DNA from: Acetomicrobium sp. UBA3949
Lineage (GTDB): Bacteria > Synergistota > Synergistia > Synergistales > Acetomicrobiaceae
Reading direction: 5' to 3'
Assembly (NCBI GenBank): GCA_002385485.1
Contig: DGDP01000074.1
Span: 1-42,184 of the forward strand
DNA: 42,184 bases
Made by a program: the position numbers and the translations under genes. Of this stretch, positions 29,695-37,833 are shown one piece after another. Every line of letters starts with the position of its first letter. The stretch's first letter is position 1. The notes beneath the pieces are model-generated. The model did no database searches, was not told where the DNA came from, and saw only the letters and a list, made by a program, of their open reading frames with translations.

Positions 29695-32600
29695 TCAGAT
29701 TTCTGTGAGTGCTTTGATTAACGAAGATAGGGTTTTGCTCTTTTTCTGAGGTATTACGGTTATTTCTTGTTTCAAGATCTCTCCCGATACGTTTATTACC
29801 TTTCCCTGCCTTTCGTACCAACCCGCAATTGGCATTACCAGATCTGCTTTAATATCCTCGAATGATCTCGATGCCAAGAGGGCACATTTGGCACGATTGT
29901 CCGCATTGACCCCTTGTAGGACTTCAACGGTAGCTTGATCGGGTTCGACCAACACCAGCTTTGTAACCTGGCCCTTCTTGATCATGCTCAGATTATCGAT
30001 TGTCGGAGTTAAAATATCTCCAAGTACGCGTAAAGCTCCCTCGGTATTAGCACCCCGATAAAGAGGTATGTAGGAGCATTTGTCCAGAGTCGAACATAAT
30101 TTTACGAACGCCTTGGCCGAAGAGGCATTTGAGGTGACTTTTGGTCCCGCCAAGAAAATGGGATGTCTGGCTGATTTTAGTGTATTTATTGCCCTGACAA
30201 GCGTTGTCTCCTTTATCCCCGAGAGCTCCGATGTCTTTTTGATCAGCCTTTCATCCGTGAAAGATTCGAGTATAGGATATATTTCCGCTACATCGGTCTT
30301 CAGTAAAATTGTGGTACCCCTGTCGAGCAATCCAGGAGCGCTTCCCAAGTAAATTACCTTTAAGCCATCTTCTCTGACATTTTTGCGTAACATCGTGGTG
30401 ATCAAAGGTACTTCCTGATCCATGTTTTCGTCAATAACGAAGACGACATCGGATTCGTAGATTTGTCCCAGCGTACATCTCTTCAAGTTTGCCTCCTCGG
30501 CAAGGGATGTGAAAGCCTTAAAGTCATCGGCTTCCAAAATTGAGACTGCGATATTTTGCCCTTTACGGTTTAAAAACTCTTTTATGGACTCATATTCTTC
30601 GTTGCTCAGCGAGTTCCCTAAAAATAGCGAGACAACTCCTTCGGAACGAAGGAAGTCGACGAGTTCAGACAAAGTTTCCTTGATATCTTTATTTATTTCC
30701 GGCCTTTGTCTTTTTAAATGGAAGGTTCGCGCCTTGAAACAACACAGCCCGCGAGTGGGCGAAGTTGGGGACCCCAACTCTGTGGTAACCCGCACTACGT
30801 TACGTTTCCCCTTGTCGGCATTTACATATATCTCGCACCCGAGAGAGCATTCACCGCAGGTAGTCTTTGTGGCCGTCGGGATTTCACTGTGAGGCCAACG
30901 CTCTTTTCGTTTCTCGGTAAGAGCGCCGACGGGGCATAGCTGCACGCAAAGGCCGCACCCCGTGCATTCCGATTCGTCCAAGGGCTTCATGTATGCATCG
31001 TGTATTGTCGAGACAAACCCCCTGCTTACAAAATCAATGGCATGTAGTCCGACGATCTCATCGCAGGTCCTGACGCATCTTCCGCAAAGTATACATTTAT
31101 CCATGTTTCTGTCGAAGTATTTCAATTTTTCCTCAAGGCGCTTTATCCTTTCTCCGCTAAGCCGTGTGGGCGAAGCCTCATATTCGATCGAATAAGAGCG
31201 CAATTTGCATTCGAAGACGTCGGGACATCCGCACTCCATGCATCGGCTGGCATCTATTTTTACCTGCTCTTCCGTGAGCCCCATATTGAATTCTTCGAAG
31301 GGTTTTTCAAGTCTTTCCTCTGCCTGGAAGATTTTAGGCATTTCCCTGGGTTGTTTTTTCTTGTCCCTAAAATCTTCGGGCCCTAGGTCTTCTCTTGTGA
31401 CGTCGCATTCAAAGGGGCGCTTGGGATATCCGCGAGTAATAAAATGATGTATGGATTCAGCAGCAAAATGGCCTTCCCCTATAGCCGCAATTGCTATATC
31501 GGGTCCGGTCCTCAAATCTCCGCATAGAAATACCTTTTCGAGAGGGGTAGCGTAGTTGTCATCGCCTAAAATCTTTCGGCCGTCGTGGATTTCAGGCGGC
31601 AGAAAGTCGAGTACCGCCCTCTGTCCTATTGCAGCTATTACGGTATCTACAGTCAAGGTAAATGTTTCTCCCGTAGGAATGGGCCTTCTTCTTCCCGATT
31701 CGTCGGGCTCACCAAGGACCATTTTTTCGCACACAAGTTCACGGACCAACTCGTCACCTGAGATTTCCTTGGGTGCTGCAAGGAAAATAAAGTTTACCCC
31801 TTCTTCCATTGCCTCTTCGATTTCAGCGTCCTCGGCCGGCATTTCCTGTCTTGTGCGTCTGTAAACTACTGTAACTTCTTCAGCCCCAAGCCTTTTGGCG
31901 CATCGACAGGCGTCCATTGCGGTATTTCCTCCCCCGATGACAGCGACTTTCTTGCCTATCTCTACGGGAAGATGGTTATTCACCTGATACAGGAAATTTA
32001 TTCCGCCAAATACTCCCTTTAGGTTCTCTCCCGGGACGCGTAAAGGTGTGCTTTGCCAACAGCCAAAGGCGAGCAATATGGCATCAAATTCCCTGCGCAA
32101 TTGCTCTAAAGTTATATCTCGTCCTAGGGCAGTGTCCGTCTGGACCTTTATGCCCCACGACAGCAACCAGTCTATTTCTTTCTGCAGGATATCTCTGGGC
32201 AGCCTGTACTCTGGGATCCCGTATCGCATCATGCCTCCCAGATGCGATTCTTTCTCGAAAATAGTTACGGCATAACCTTTTTTTCTCAAGAAAAAGGCAG
32301 CCGATAATCCAGCGGGGCCTCCCCCTACAATAGCTACGCTGTGGCCGTTTTCCTGTATTTCGTCTATGTGGCCCAGCATGCCGTTTTCTATGGCCCAGTC
32401 TCCTACGAAACGCTTGATCTCCCTTATGGAAACAGGTTCTTCGTCGACGAAATTGCGTCTGCACTTTTCCTGGCAGGGTGCAGGACAAATTCGTCCTATG
32501 GAAGCAGGAAGGGTAACGTTTTCGTGGAGCAAGTCCAAAGCTTCTTTGTAAAAGCCGGAGGCAGCTAAGTTTACGTAACCTTGAACATCACCTCTGGCAG

Positions 32601-32928
32601 GGCAGGCAAGAGTGCAGGGCGGTCTGCAATCTCCAACGTGATCCGATAGCAAAAGCTCCAGAGCTGTCCTCCTTGCCGCGATAGTTCTTTCCGTATTGGT
32701 GTATATCTCCATGCCTTGGGATATCTTATTGGAGCAGGCTCGTACTAAAGCCTTGGCCCCCTTCACTTCCACCAGGCAAACAGAGCATCCTCCGTGTGTC
32801 GAAAGATGCGGATCGTAACACAGAAAAGGTATGTCCACGCCACAATCCTTGCACAGATCTAATATCGTCTGTCCCGGGTAACCGTAGACTTCACGACCGT
32901 TTAGCAATACTCTAATGTTTCGCTCCAT
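29695..32928 (-). CDS. Multidomain flavin/Fe-S oxidoreductase: 2Fe-2S + GltD/NfnB-like + ferredoxin + NuoG-like (StnC-like)
   Basis: A fusion of 1077 residues. Domains in order: 2Fe-2S ferredoxin (Cys37, 48, 51, 65); a NuoG-like His/Cys motif (His97, Cys101, 105, 109); a GltD/NfnB-type module with Fer4 cysteines (148, 152, 156), FAD loop GGGPAGLS (202-209), NAD(P) loop GGGNTAMD (332-339) followed by VVYRRTRQEMPA, usual for NADPH; a Cys563/566/568/574 cluster; two 4Fe-4S motifs (612-622, 655-665); and a molybdopterin-type Fe4S4 motif (Cys691, 694, 698, 729 or 730) with a shortened NuoG-like tail of about 350 residues. With the NuoE and NuoF partners it fits the Stn-type bifurcating transhydrogenase. 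The tail probably lacks molybdenum cofactor. A longer start, TTG 32946, is in frame, but GAGGAGG favours ATG 32928. Confidence 0.88.
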   Translation of the reverse strand: MERNIRVLLNGREVYGYPGQTILDLCKDCGVDIPFLCYDPHLSTHGGCSVCLVEVKGAKALVRACSNKISQGMEIYTNTERTIAARRTALELLLSDHVGDCRPPCTLACPARGDVQGYVNLAASGFYKEALDLLHENVTLPASIGRICPAPCQEKCRRNFVDEEPVSIREIKRFVGDWAIENGMLGHIDEIQENGHSVAIVGGGPAGLSAAFFLRKKGYAVTIFEKESHLGGMMRYGIPEYRLPRDILQKEIDWLLSWGIKVQTDTALGRDITLEQLRREFDAILLAFGCWQSTPLRVPGENLKGVFGGINFLYQVNNHLPVEIGKKVAVIGGGNTAMDACRCAKRLGAEEVTVVYRRTRQEMPAEDAEIEEAMEEGVNFIFLAAPKEISGDELVRELVCEKMVLGEPDESGRRRPIPTGETFTLTVDTVIAAIGQRAVLDFLPPEIHDGRKILGDDNYATPLEKVFLCGDLRTGPDIAIAAIGEGHFAAESIHHFITRGYPKRPFECDVTREDLGPEDFRDKKKQPREMPKIFQAEERLEKPFEEFNMGLTEEQVKIDASRCMECGCPDVFECKLRSYSIEYEASPTRLSGERIKRLEEKLKYFDRNMDKCILCGRCVRTCDEIVGLHAIDFVSRGFVSTIHDAYMKPLDESECTGCGLCVQLCPVGALTEKRKERWPHSEIPTATKTTCGECSLGCEIYVNADKGKRNVVRVTTELGSPTSPTRGLCCFKARTFHLKRQRPEINKDIKETLSELVDFLRSEGVVSLFLGNSLSNEEYESIKEFLNRKGQNIAVSILEADDFKAFTSLAEEANLKRCTLGQIYESDVVFVIDENMDQEVPLITTMLRKNVREDGLKVIYLGSAPGLLDRGTTILLKTDVAEIYPILESFTDERLIKKTSELSGIKETTLVRAINTLKSARHPIFLAGPKVTSNASSAKAFVKLCSTLDKCSYIPLYRGANTEGALRVLGDILTPTIDNLSMIKKGQVTKLVLVEPDQATVEVLQGVNADNRAKCALLASRSFEDIKADLVMPIAGWYERQGKVINVSGEILKQEITVIPQKKSKTLSSLIKALTEI

Positions 32929-32942
32929 ACCCAAAAGCCTCC

Positions 32943-34715
32943 TCAATCAACAAATATAGCAGAGACAGGACAGGTCTGTTTACATTGCCCGCATCTCACG
33001 CATTTGGCGTCGTCTATTTCGTGGGGTTCCTTAACTTTGCCGCTAATTGCGCCAACGGGACATATCCTGGCACATCTAGTACAACCTATGCATAGATCGG
33101 TATTTATTGTGTAGCGAATGAGAGAAGGGCACACCTTTGCGGGACATTTCTTGTCCTTAACATGAGTTTCGTATTCCTCTCTGAAGTATTTTAGCGTAGT
33201 CAACACAGGGTTTGGGGCCGTCTGTCCAAGACCACATAGGGAACCTTCCTTTACCTGTAATGCCAGTTCATAAAGCAGATCAAGATCCTCCATCTTTCCC
33301 TCTCCGTTGCTGATGCGTTCTAATATCTCTAGCATTCTTTTTGTACCTATTCTGCAAAAGGGACATTTTCCGCAGGATTCGCGTTGTGTGAAGTTCAGAA
33401 AAAACTTTGCTACATCGACGACGCAGCTTGTTTCGTCCAAAACAATCATGCCTCCGGAACCCATGATTGCTCCCGTGGCTGTTATGGATTCGTAATCTAC
33501 CGGTGTATCGAGGAGCCAGGAAGGTATGCATCCTCCCGACGGCCCGCCCATTTGCACTGCTTTGATCTCTTTTCCGTCGGCGATTCCGCCGCCAATATCA
33601 TATATTACTTCTCTGATGGGCATTCCCATTGGAATTTCGATGAGGCCTCCTTTGGCTACCTTGCCGGCGAGGGCAAATACCTTCGTTCCCTTGCTTTTTT
33701 CCGTACCAAAACGTGAGAATTCCGATGCTCCATGTCGTATTATCCACGGCACGTTTGCATAGGTTTCCACGTTGTTAATGTTGGTCGGCTTTCCCCAAAC
33801 GCCGCTTTCGGCTGGAAAGGGAGGTCGAGGTCGCGGCATTCCCCGTTTTCCTTCTATTGAGGCTATCAGGGCTGTCTCTTCGCCGCAAACAAATGCCCCG
33901 GCCCCTTCTTTTATCTCTATATCGAAATTAAAGCCGCTGCCAAAAACGTTGTCTCCCAAAAAGCCTCTTTCGCGTGCCTGGTCAAGAGCTATGTTTAGCC
34001 TTTTTATGGCCAAAGGATATTCTGCTCGACAATAAATATAACCGTGAGAAGCACCGACGGCGTAAGCGCATATAGCCATACCCTCTATGATGGCGTGGGG
34101 GTCACCCTCCAATACGGACCTGTCCATAAAGGCGCCCGGATCTCCTTCGTCGGCATTGCAAATCACATATTTGGATTCTCCCTTGGCTTGTCGCGTAAAT
34201 TTCCACTTAAGCCCCGTTGGGAATCCTGCGCCACCACGACCCCTAAGGCCTGATCTGTATACTTCATCTATGACTTCATCGGGAGACATTTCCTTCACGG
34301 CCTTTGAAAACGCCTCGTAAGCCCCTCGGGAAATGGCCTCGTCTATTTTTTCCGGGTCAATTATCCCGCAGTTTCTGAGAACTATCCTGACCTGCTTTGC
34401 CATCCTATTGTTTTCCGGCGCCCGAGTTTCCTCATCGCTGTATATAATCTTTTCTTTTAGGGCTGAAGTGGGTTGAAAGGAGGAGCCGACCAATTCCTTG
34501 GCCAATTCGGGTGTCATATATCCATAAATGGTTCTCTTGCCCTCGATTTCTACTTCAACTAAAGGTTCATATGAGCACAGGCCAATACATCCGACCTTTT
34601 TTAAAATAGTATTTTCGTCTCCGACAAGCACTTTGGAGAGTTCCTCATAGACAGAGTCTGCCCCCGATGCCAAACCGCAGCTTGCCATCCCAACGCGCAC
34701 TATTGTATTAGCCAT
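32943..34715 (-). CDS. NuoF/HydB-like NADH-binding flavoprotein subunit (StnB-like)
   Basis: A 590-residue soluble NADH:acceptor subunit. An N-terminal thioredoxin-like 2Fe-2S domain (Cys13, 43 and 47 seen; the fourth ligand is unclear) precedes the FMN/NADH core, with RGRGGAGFPTGLKWKF and CNADEGDPGAFMDR. The 4Fe-4S motif ESCGKCPFCRIG and a later CGLGQ follow, and two ferredoxin motifs (CIGCTRCARICP, CVRCGQCKQTCP) end the chain. This layout is that of HydB/HndC/StnB, where the flavin is thought to be the bifurcation site. ATG 34715, preceded by AGAGGTGA, is chosen over an upstream in-frame start at 34751. The gene overlaps the NuoE-like gene by eight bases and ends 14 bases before the ATG of the large fusion. 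Confidence 0.93.
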   Translation of the reverse strand: MANTIVRVGMASCGLASGADSVYEELSKVLVGDENTILKKVGCIGLCSYEPLVEVEIEGKRTIYGYMTPELAKELVGSSFQPTSALKEKIIYSDEETRAPENNRMAKQVRIVLRNCGIIDPEKIDEAISRGAYEAFSKAVKEMSPDEVIDEVYRSGLRGRGGAGFPTGLKWKFTRQAKGESKYVICNADEGDPGAFMDRSVLEGDPHAIIEGMAICAYAVGASHGYIYCRAEYPLAIKRLNIALDQARERGFLGDNVFGSGFNFDIEIKEGAGAFVCGEETALIASIEGKRGMPRPRPPFPAESGVWGKPTNINNVETYANVPWIIRHGASEFSRFGTEKSKGTKVFALAGKVAKGGLIEIPMGMPIREVIYDIGGGIADGKEIKAVQMGGPSGGCIPSWLLDTPVDYESITATGAIMGSGGMIVLDETSCVVDVAKFFLNFTQRESCGKCPFCRIGTKRMLEILERISNGEGKMEDLDLLYELALQVKEGSLCGLGQTAPNPVLTTLKYFREEYETHVKDKKCPAKVCPSLIRYTINTDLCIGCTRCARICPVGAISGKVKEPHEIDDAKCVRCGQCKQTCPVSAIFVD

Positions 34716-35208
34716 TATTGCCTTCACCTCTTTTGTCCGTTCTGTAGCCATCCAGAACCTTTACGGCCCTATCGGGCGTCAGGCGACCGTAAACGTCTTC
34801 TCCGACCATCATAACGGGAGCCAGGCTGCAGCACCCGAGACAGGCGACAAGCTCCAACGTAAAAAGTCCGTCGTCCGTAGTCTCTCCTTCCGAAATTCCC
34901 AAATGTCTCATCACTTCTTGGGCTATCAGCAATGATCCCTGTACATGACAAGCCGTTCCTCTGCAGAGTTTTATGGTATATTTGCCTAAAGGTTTAAATC
35001 TAAACATGGCATAAAATGTCGCTACACCATAGAGACTTGCTTCGGGAATATCGAGCTCTTTGGCCACCCTGCTCAATACTTCTTGTGGCAAATAGCCGTA
35101 AATTTCTTGTATTTTCGATAAAAGCGAAATTGTGATGCCCTTTTTACCCCGAAAGGTCTCGATAATGTTCTGTAAAGCCTGCTCGTCATCTTGTTTTGTT
35201 GAAAGCAT
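34708..35208 (-). CDS. NuoE/HydC-like 2Fe-2S subunit (StnA-like)
   Basis: A 166-residue thioredoxin-fold ferredoxin of the NuoE family. A helical N-terminal region (SLLSKIQEIYGYLPQEVLSRVAKEL) and the segment ASLYGVATFYAMFRF are typical. The 2Fe-2S ligands lie in CRGTACHVQG and VACLGCCSLAP. It passes electrons to or from the NuoF-like flavin subunit. First gene of the minus-strand redox operon; GGAGGGA stands seven bases before the ATG. The upstream 188 bases are shared with the divergent glutaredoxin gene. Confidence 0.94.
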   Translation of the reverse strand: MLSTKQDDEQALQNIIETFRGKKGITISLLSKIQEIYGYLPQEVLSRVAKELDIPEASLYGVATFYAMFRFKPLGKYTIKLCRGTACHVQGSLLIAQEVMRHLGISEGETTDDGLFTLELVACLGCCSLAPVMMVGEDVYGRLTPDRAVKVLDGYRTDKRGEGNNG

Positions 35209-35315
35209 GGGCTTCCCTCCTATTTGAAAAGCTGGTCAAAAAAATGAATTTAGGGATAATATAACACTATTGATTTGTACTTAGAAGATCCTTGGGCTTT
35301 TTTTATTGCGAGTTG

Positions 35316-35344
35316 TTGCGCCTTTACGGGTATTATGCTATATT
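35316..35344 (+). promoter_or_regulatory. Promoter of the glutaredoxin-pgi unit
   Basis: TTGCGC at 35316-35321, a 17-base spacer and TATATT at 35339-35344, about 50 bases before the glutaredoxin ATG. Confidence 0.5.
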
Positions 35345-35396
35345 CTTTATATATGTTTGGTAACCCTAATTTTCAAATCAGAGGAAGGTGTTGAAT

Positions 35397-35639
35397 ATGA
35401 CTGTGAAAGTTTATAGTACTCCCACATGTCCGTGGTGTACAAAGGTAAAAGAATATTTAAAAGACTTGGGTGTCGAGTATGAGGAGGTAGACGTCAGCAA
35501 AGACAGGGCTGCTGCTATGGACATGGTGAGGCAAACTGGCCAAATGGGTGTGCCCGTAACCTTCATAGGTGATAAGTTTATTGTCGGTTATGATCCTGAG
35601 GCCATTAAGGAGCTTTTAAAGGAAAACAGCATATTAGAT
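35397..35639 (+). CDS. Glutaredoxin-like thiol-disulfide protein
   Basis: An 80-residue thioredoxin-fold protein; the stop TAG lies at about 35640-35642. The active site is CPWC at residues 11-14 (TPTCPWCTKVKEYL), followed by the cis-Pro segment GVPVTFIGDKFIVGYD, with the NrdH/YruB-like compact length. It should reduce protein disulfides or mixed disulfides, working with thioredoxin reductase or glutathione-like thiols. A GTG at 35388 is in frame, but AGGAAGG (35382-35388) sits well before ATG 35397. It is divergent from the redox operon and 28 bases upstream of pgi. Confidence 0.9.
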
Positions 35640-35667
35640 TAGCTTAATTTTAAAGGGGGAATACCTT

Positions 35668-37044
35668 TTGGACGAGCTGTTAAGCGTAAGCGTCGGAGGT
35701 GCTTTTGTAGGTGGAGATCGTCCCGTCTTGAGAGAAAATATTGATGATCTTTCAAAAATGGTCGAAGAAGCCGATGTCCTGTTGCGGGAAAAAGGGAGAG
35801 ACGACGTTGAGGGCTTTGGTTGGATTAACCTGCCCTATCAGGATTTGTCCGAAACGATTGAAATCGGGCGTTGGCTTTCTGGCTTTGAAGCCATCGTGCA
35901 AATAGGCATTGGCGGATCTGCTTTGGGAAACAGAATGCTTGCAAAGGCACTCCTTCCCCCTTTTTACAACGAACTTGATGCTTCCGTCAGAAAGGCCCCC
36001 AAGTTTTATCTGCTGGAAAATCCGGATCCCAAGACGGCATTATCTTTACTGGATCGACTTGATTTGTCGAAGATAGCATTTGTAGTAGTCAGCAAATCGG
36101 GAAGCACGACGGAAACGGCTGCGCACTTTTTATGGGCATGGCAAAAGGTCAGGGAAAAGATAGGCGAAAGGGCAAGCGACAATTTTTTGATAATTACCGA
36201 TCCTAGAAAGGGTATCCTGCGCAAATTTGCCAAATCTACAGGTTGTAGGAGTTTGAGTATTCCCGAAAGCGTGGGGGGCAGGTATTCTGTTCTTTCCTCG
36301 GTAGGGTTGGCAACGGCTTCCGCTTTGGGTATCAACATCGAAAAGCTGGTTCAAGGTGCTAAGGAGATGGATCAAAGACTTGCCTTGCGGTCGCACCTTT
36401 GGGAAAATCCGGCATGGCTATTGGCTTGCATTAACCTGTTGCACGCTAAAGCCGGCCGTAATATGGCCGTTATGATGCCCTATGGAGACGATCTTGCCGA
36501 TTTTGCCGAATGGTTTGCACAGCTTTGGGGAGAAAGCCTTGGCAAAGAGGGATGCGGCACCACTCCTGTACGTGCTCTCGGAGCTATAGATCAGCATTCC
36601 CAGCTTCAACTTTACGCGGAAGGCCCGGACGATAAGCTAATTACAATCATCGACGTAAAAAATAGGCCGTTATTCCTATTGCCGGACGTTGTAGATATAG
36701 AGGCGTTGAAGGATTTGGAGTTTTTATACGGAAAGGCCCTGGGAGATCTGTTGAGTATAGAGGCTCGTTCGACGGCTTCGGCTTTGATAAAAGCTGGAAA
36801 ACCGGTTATTTACCTTAACATTCCTGAAGTTTCCGAGAGATATATTGGTGCTTTGGTGTTCTTCTATGAATATGTAACAGCTCTTGTCGGTTTTTTGATG
36901 AAAATCAATCCCTTCGATCAACCTGGAGTGGAACAGGGGAAACGATATATATATTCGCTCATGGGCCGCAGGGGATACGAGGAATATGTGAAAGAAGTTG
37001 AAGAATATTTTGGTGCATGCCAAAAAACGGAGATTATAATATGA
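35668..37044 (+). CDS. pgi: Glucose-6-phosphate isomerase
   Basis: A 458-residue SIS-fold enzyme interconverting glucose 6-phosphate and fructose 6-phosphate. Motifs: QIGIGGSALGN, FVVVSKSGSTTET (phosphate-binding Ser/Thr loop), GGRYSVLSSVGLA, and the catalytic region QLWGESLGKEG (Glu), DQHSQLQLYAEG (His) and NPFDQPGVEQGK (Lys) near the end. The length is that of the short bacterial/Thermotoga-like form. The start is TTG 35668, with AAAGGGGGA seven bases before. Its stop overlaps a small inverted repeat before sufC. Confidence 0.96.
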   Translation: MDELLSVSVGGAFVGGDRPVLRENIDDLSKMVEEADVLLREKGRDDVEGFGWINLPYQDLSETIEIGRWLSGFEAIVQIGIGGSALGNRMLAKALLPPFYNELDASVRKAPKFYLLENPDPKTALSLLDRLDLSKIAFVVVSKSGSTTETAAHFLWAWQKVREKIGERASDNFLIITDPRKGILRKFAKSTGCRSLSIPESVGGRYSVLSSVGLATASALGINIEKLVQGAKEMDQRLALRSHLWENPAWLLACINLLHAKAGRNMAVMMPYGDDLADFAEWFAQLWGESLGKEGCGTTPVRALGAIDQHSQLQLYAEGPDDKLITIIDVKNRPLFLLPDVVDIEALKDLEFLYGKALGDLLSIEARSTASALIKAGKPVIYLNIPEVSERYIGALVFFYEYVTALVGFLMKINPFDQPGVEQGKRYIYSLMGRRGYEEYVKEVEEYFGACQKTEIII

Positions 37045-37059
37045 TTCCAAGTTTGGAAT
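37035..37059 (+). promoter_or_regulatory. Possible regulated promoter of the suf genes
   Basis: TATAAT at 37035-37040 is followed by a perfect inverted repeat, ATTCCAA-GT-TTGGAAT (37044-37059), just before the sufC ribosome site (GGAGG). The arrangement looks like a -10 with an operator over the start point, but no good -35 is seen. Confidence 0.35.
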
Positions 37060-37080
37060 GCATAACGGAGGAAGTTATAA

Positions 37081-37833
37081 ATGACAGATACCCCCTTGCT
37101 TCAAGTAGATGAAGTAACGGTGACCCGAGAAAACGGGAAAAAACTGCTCGATCAAGTCAGTTTGCGAGTCGGGCATGGAGAGGTAACTGGAGTGTTGGGC
37201 CGAAACGGTGCGGGAAAGACGACGTTGGCCTATACTGTTATGGGCCTTCCTTCCTATAGGCCCAATTCCGGCAGGATCTTCTTTGAAGGAAAGGATATTA
37301 CCAATCTTTCGATTACCGATAGATCGAGATTAGGGATAACTTTAGCATGGCAATATCCGGCTAGATATGAAGGAATTACCGTTGCCGAATATTTGAGATT
37401 GTCGCGTAAGGATGCGACGAGAAGAGAACTAGAAGAGGCTTTGGATTTTATTCAGATGGAACCTTTTTACCTGGATCGTTTTGTTGACAAGGCTCTATCC
37501 GGAGGAGAGAGAAAAAGGCTGGAGCTTGCGTCTATCTATTTAATGAGGCCTAAGCTTGCCATCTTAGACGAGCCCGATTCGGGAGTAGATCTTCTGGCTT
37601 TGGGCGATGTGATAAAGCTTTTTAAAAAATTAATAGATTTTGGTAGCAGCGTATTGGTAATAACCCATAGAGATGACATAGCTTCGGCTTGCGATAGGGC
37701 TTACCTGCTTTGCAACGGCAAGGTCATGCTCGAGGGACAGCCAGTTGCCGTAAAGCAATACTTTATGTCGCTGTGCAGCCCCTGTTCAGACCCACTTTTA
37801 GCCGGAGGGGTGATTTCCAATGAATCTCAGTAA
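37081..37833 (+). CDS. sufC: Fe-S cluster assembly ATPase SufC
   Basis: A 250-residue ABC-type ATPase. Walker A is GRNGAGKTTLAYTVMG (near 40), the Q-loop region is LAWQYP, the signature LSGGERKRLELAS (near 140) and Walker B LAILDEPDSGVDLLAL. The LxGGERKR signature and DEPDSGVD are characteristic of SufC, which drives the SufB/D scaffold and is soluble, not a membrane transporter. It overlaps the SufB/D-like gene by 14 bases. GGAGG lies just upstream of ATG 37081. Confidence 0.93.
   Translation: MTDTPLLQVDEVTVTRENGKKLLDQVSLRVGHGEVTGVLGRNGAGKTTLAYTVMGLPSYRPNSGRIFFEGKDITNLSITDRSRLGITLAWQYPARYEGITVAEYLRLSRKDATRRELEEALDFIQMEPFYLDRFVDKALSGGERKRLELASIYLMRPKLAILDEPDSGVDLLALGDVIKLFKKLIDFGSSVLVITHRDDIASACDRAYLLCNGKVMLEGQPVAVKQYFMSLCSPCSDPLLAGGVISNESQ

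Noticed and set aside
29695..35208. Interpretation of the redox operon as an Fe-only hydrogenase or formate dehydrogenase
   Set aside because: No H-cluster cysteine motifs and no Sec/Cys Mo-site segment were seen in the large subunit.
35355..35370. TTTGGTAACCCTAA before the glutaredoxin gene, considered as a second DtxR-like box
   Set aside because: The arms are unequal and match the 14473 box poorly.
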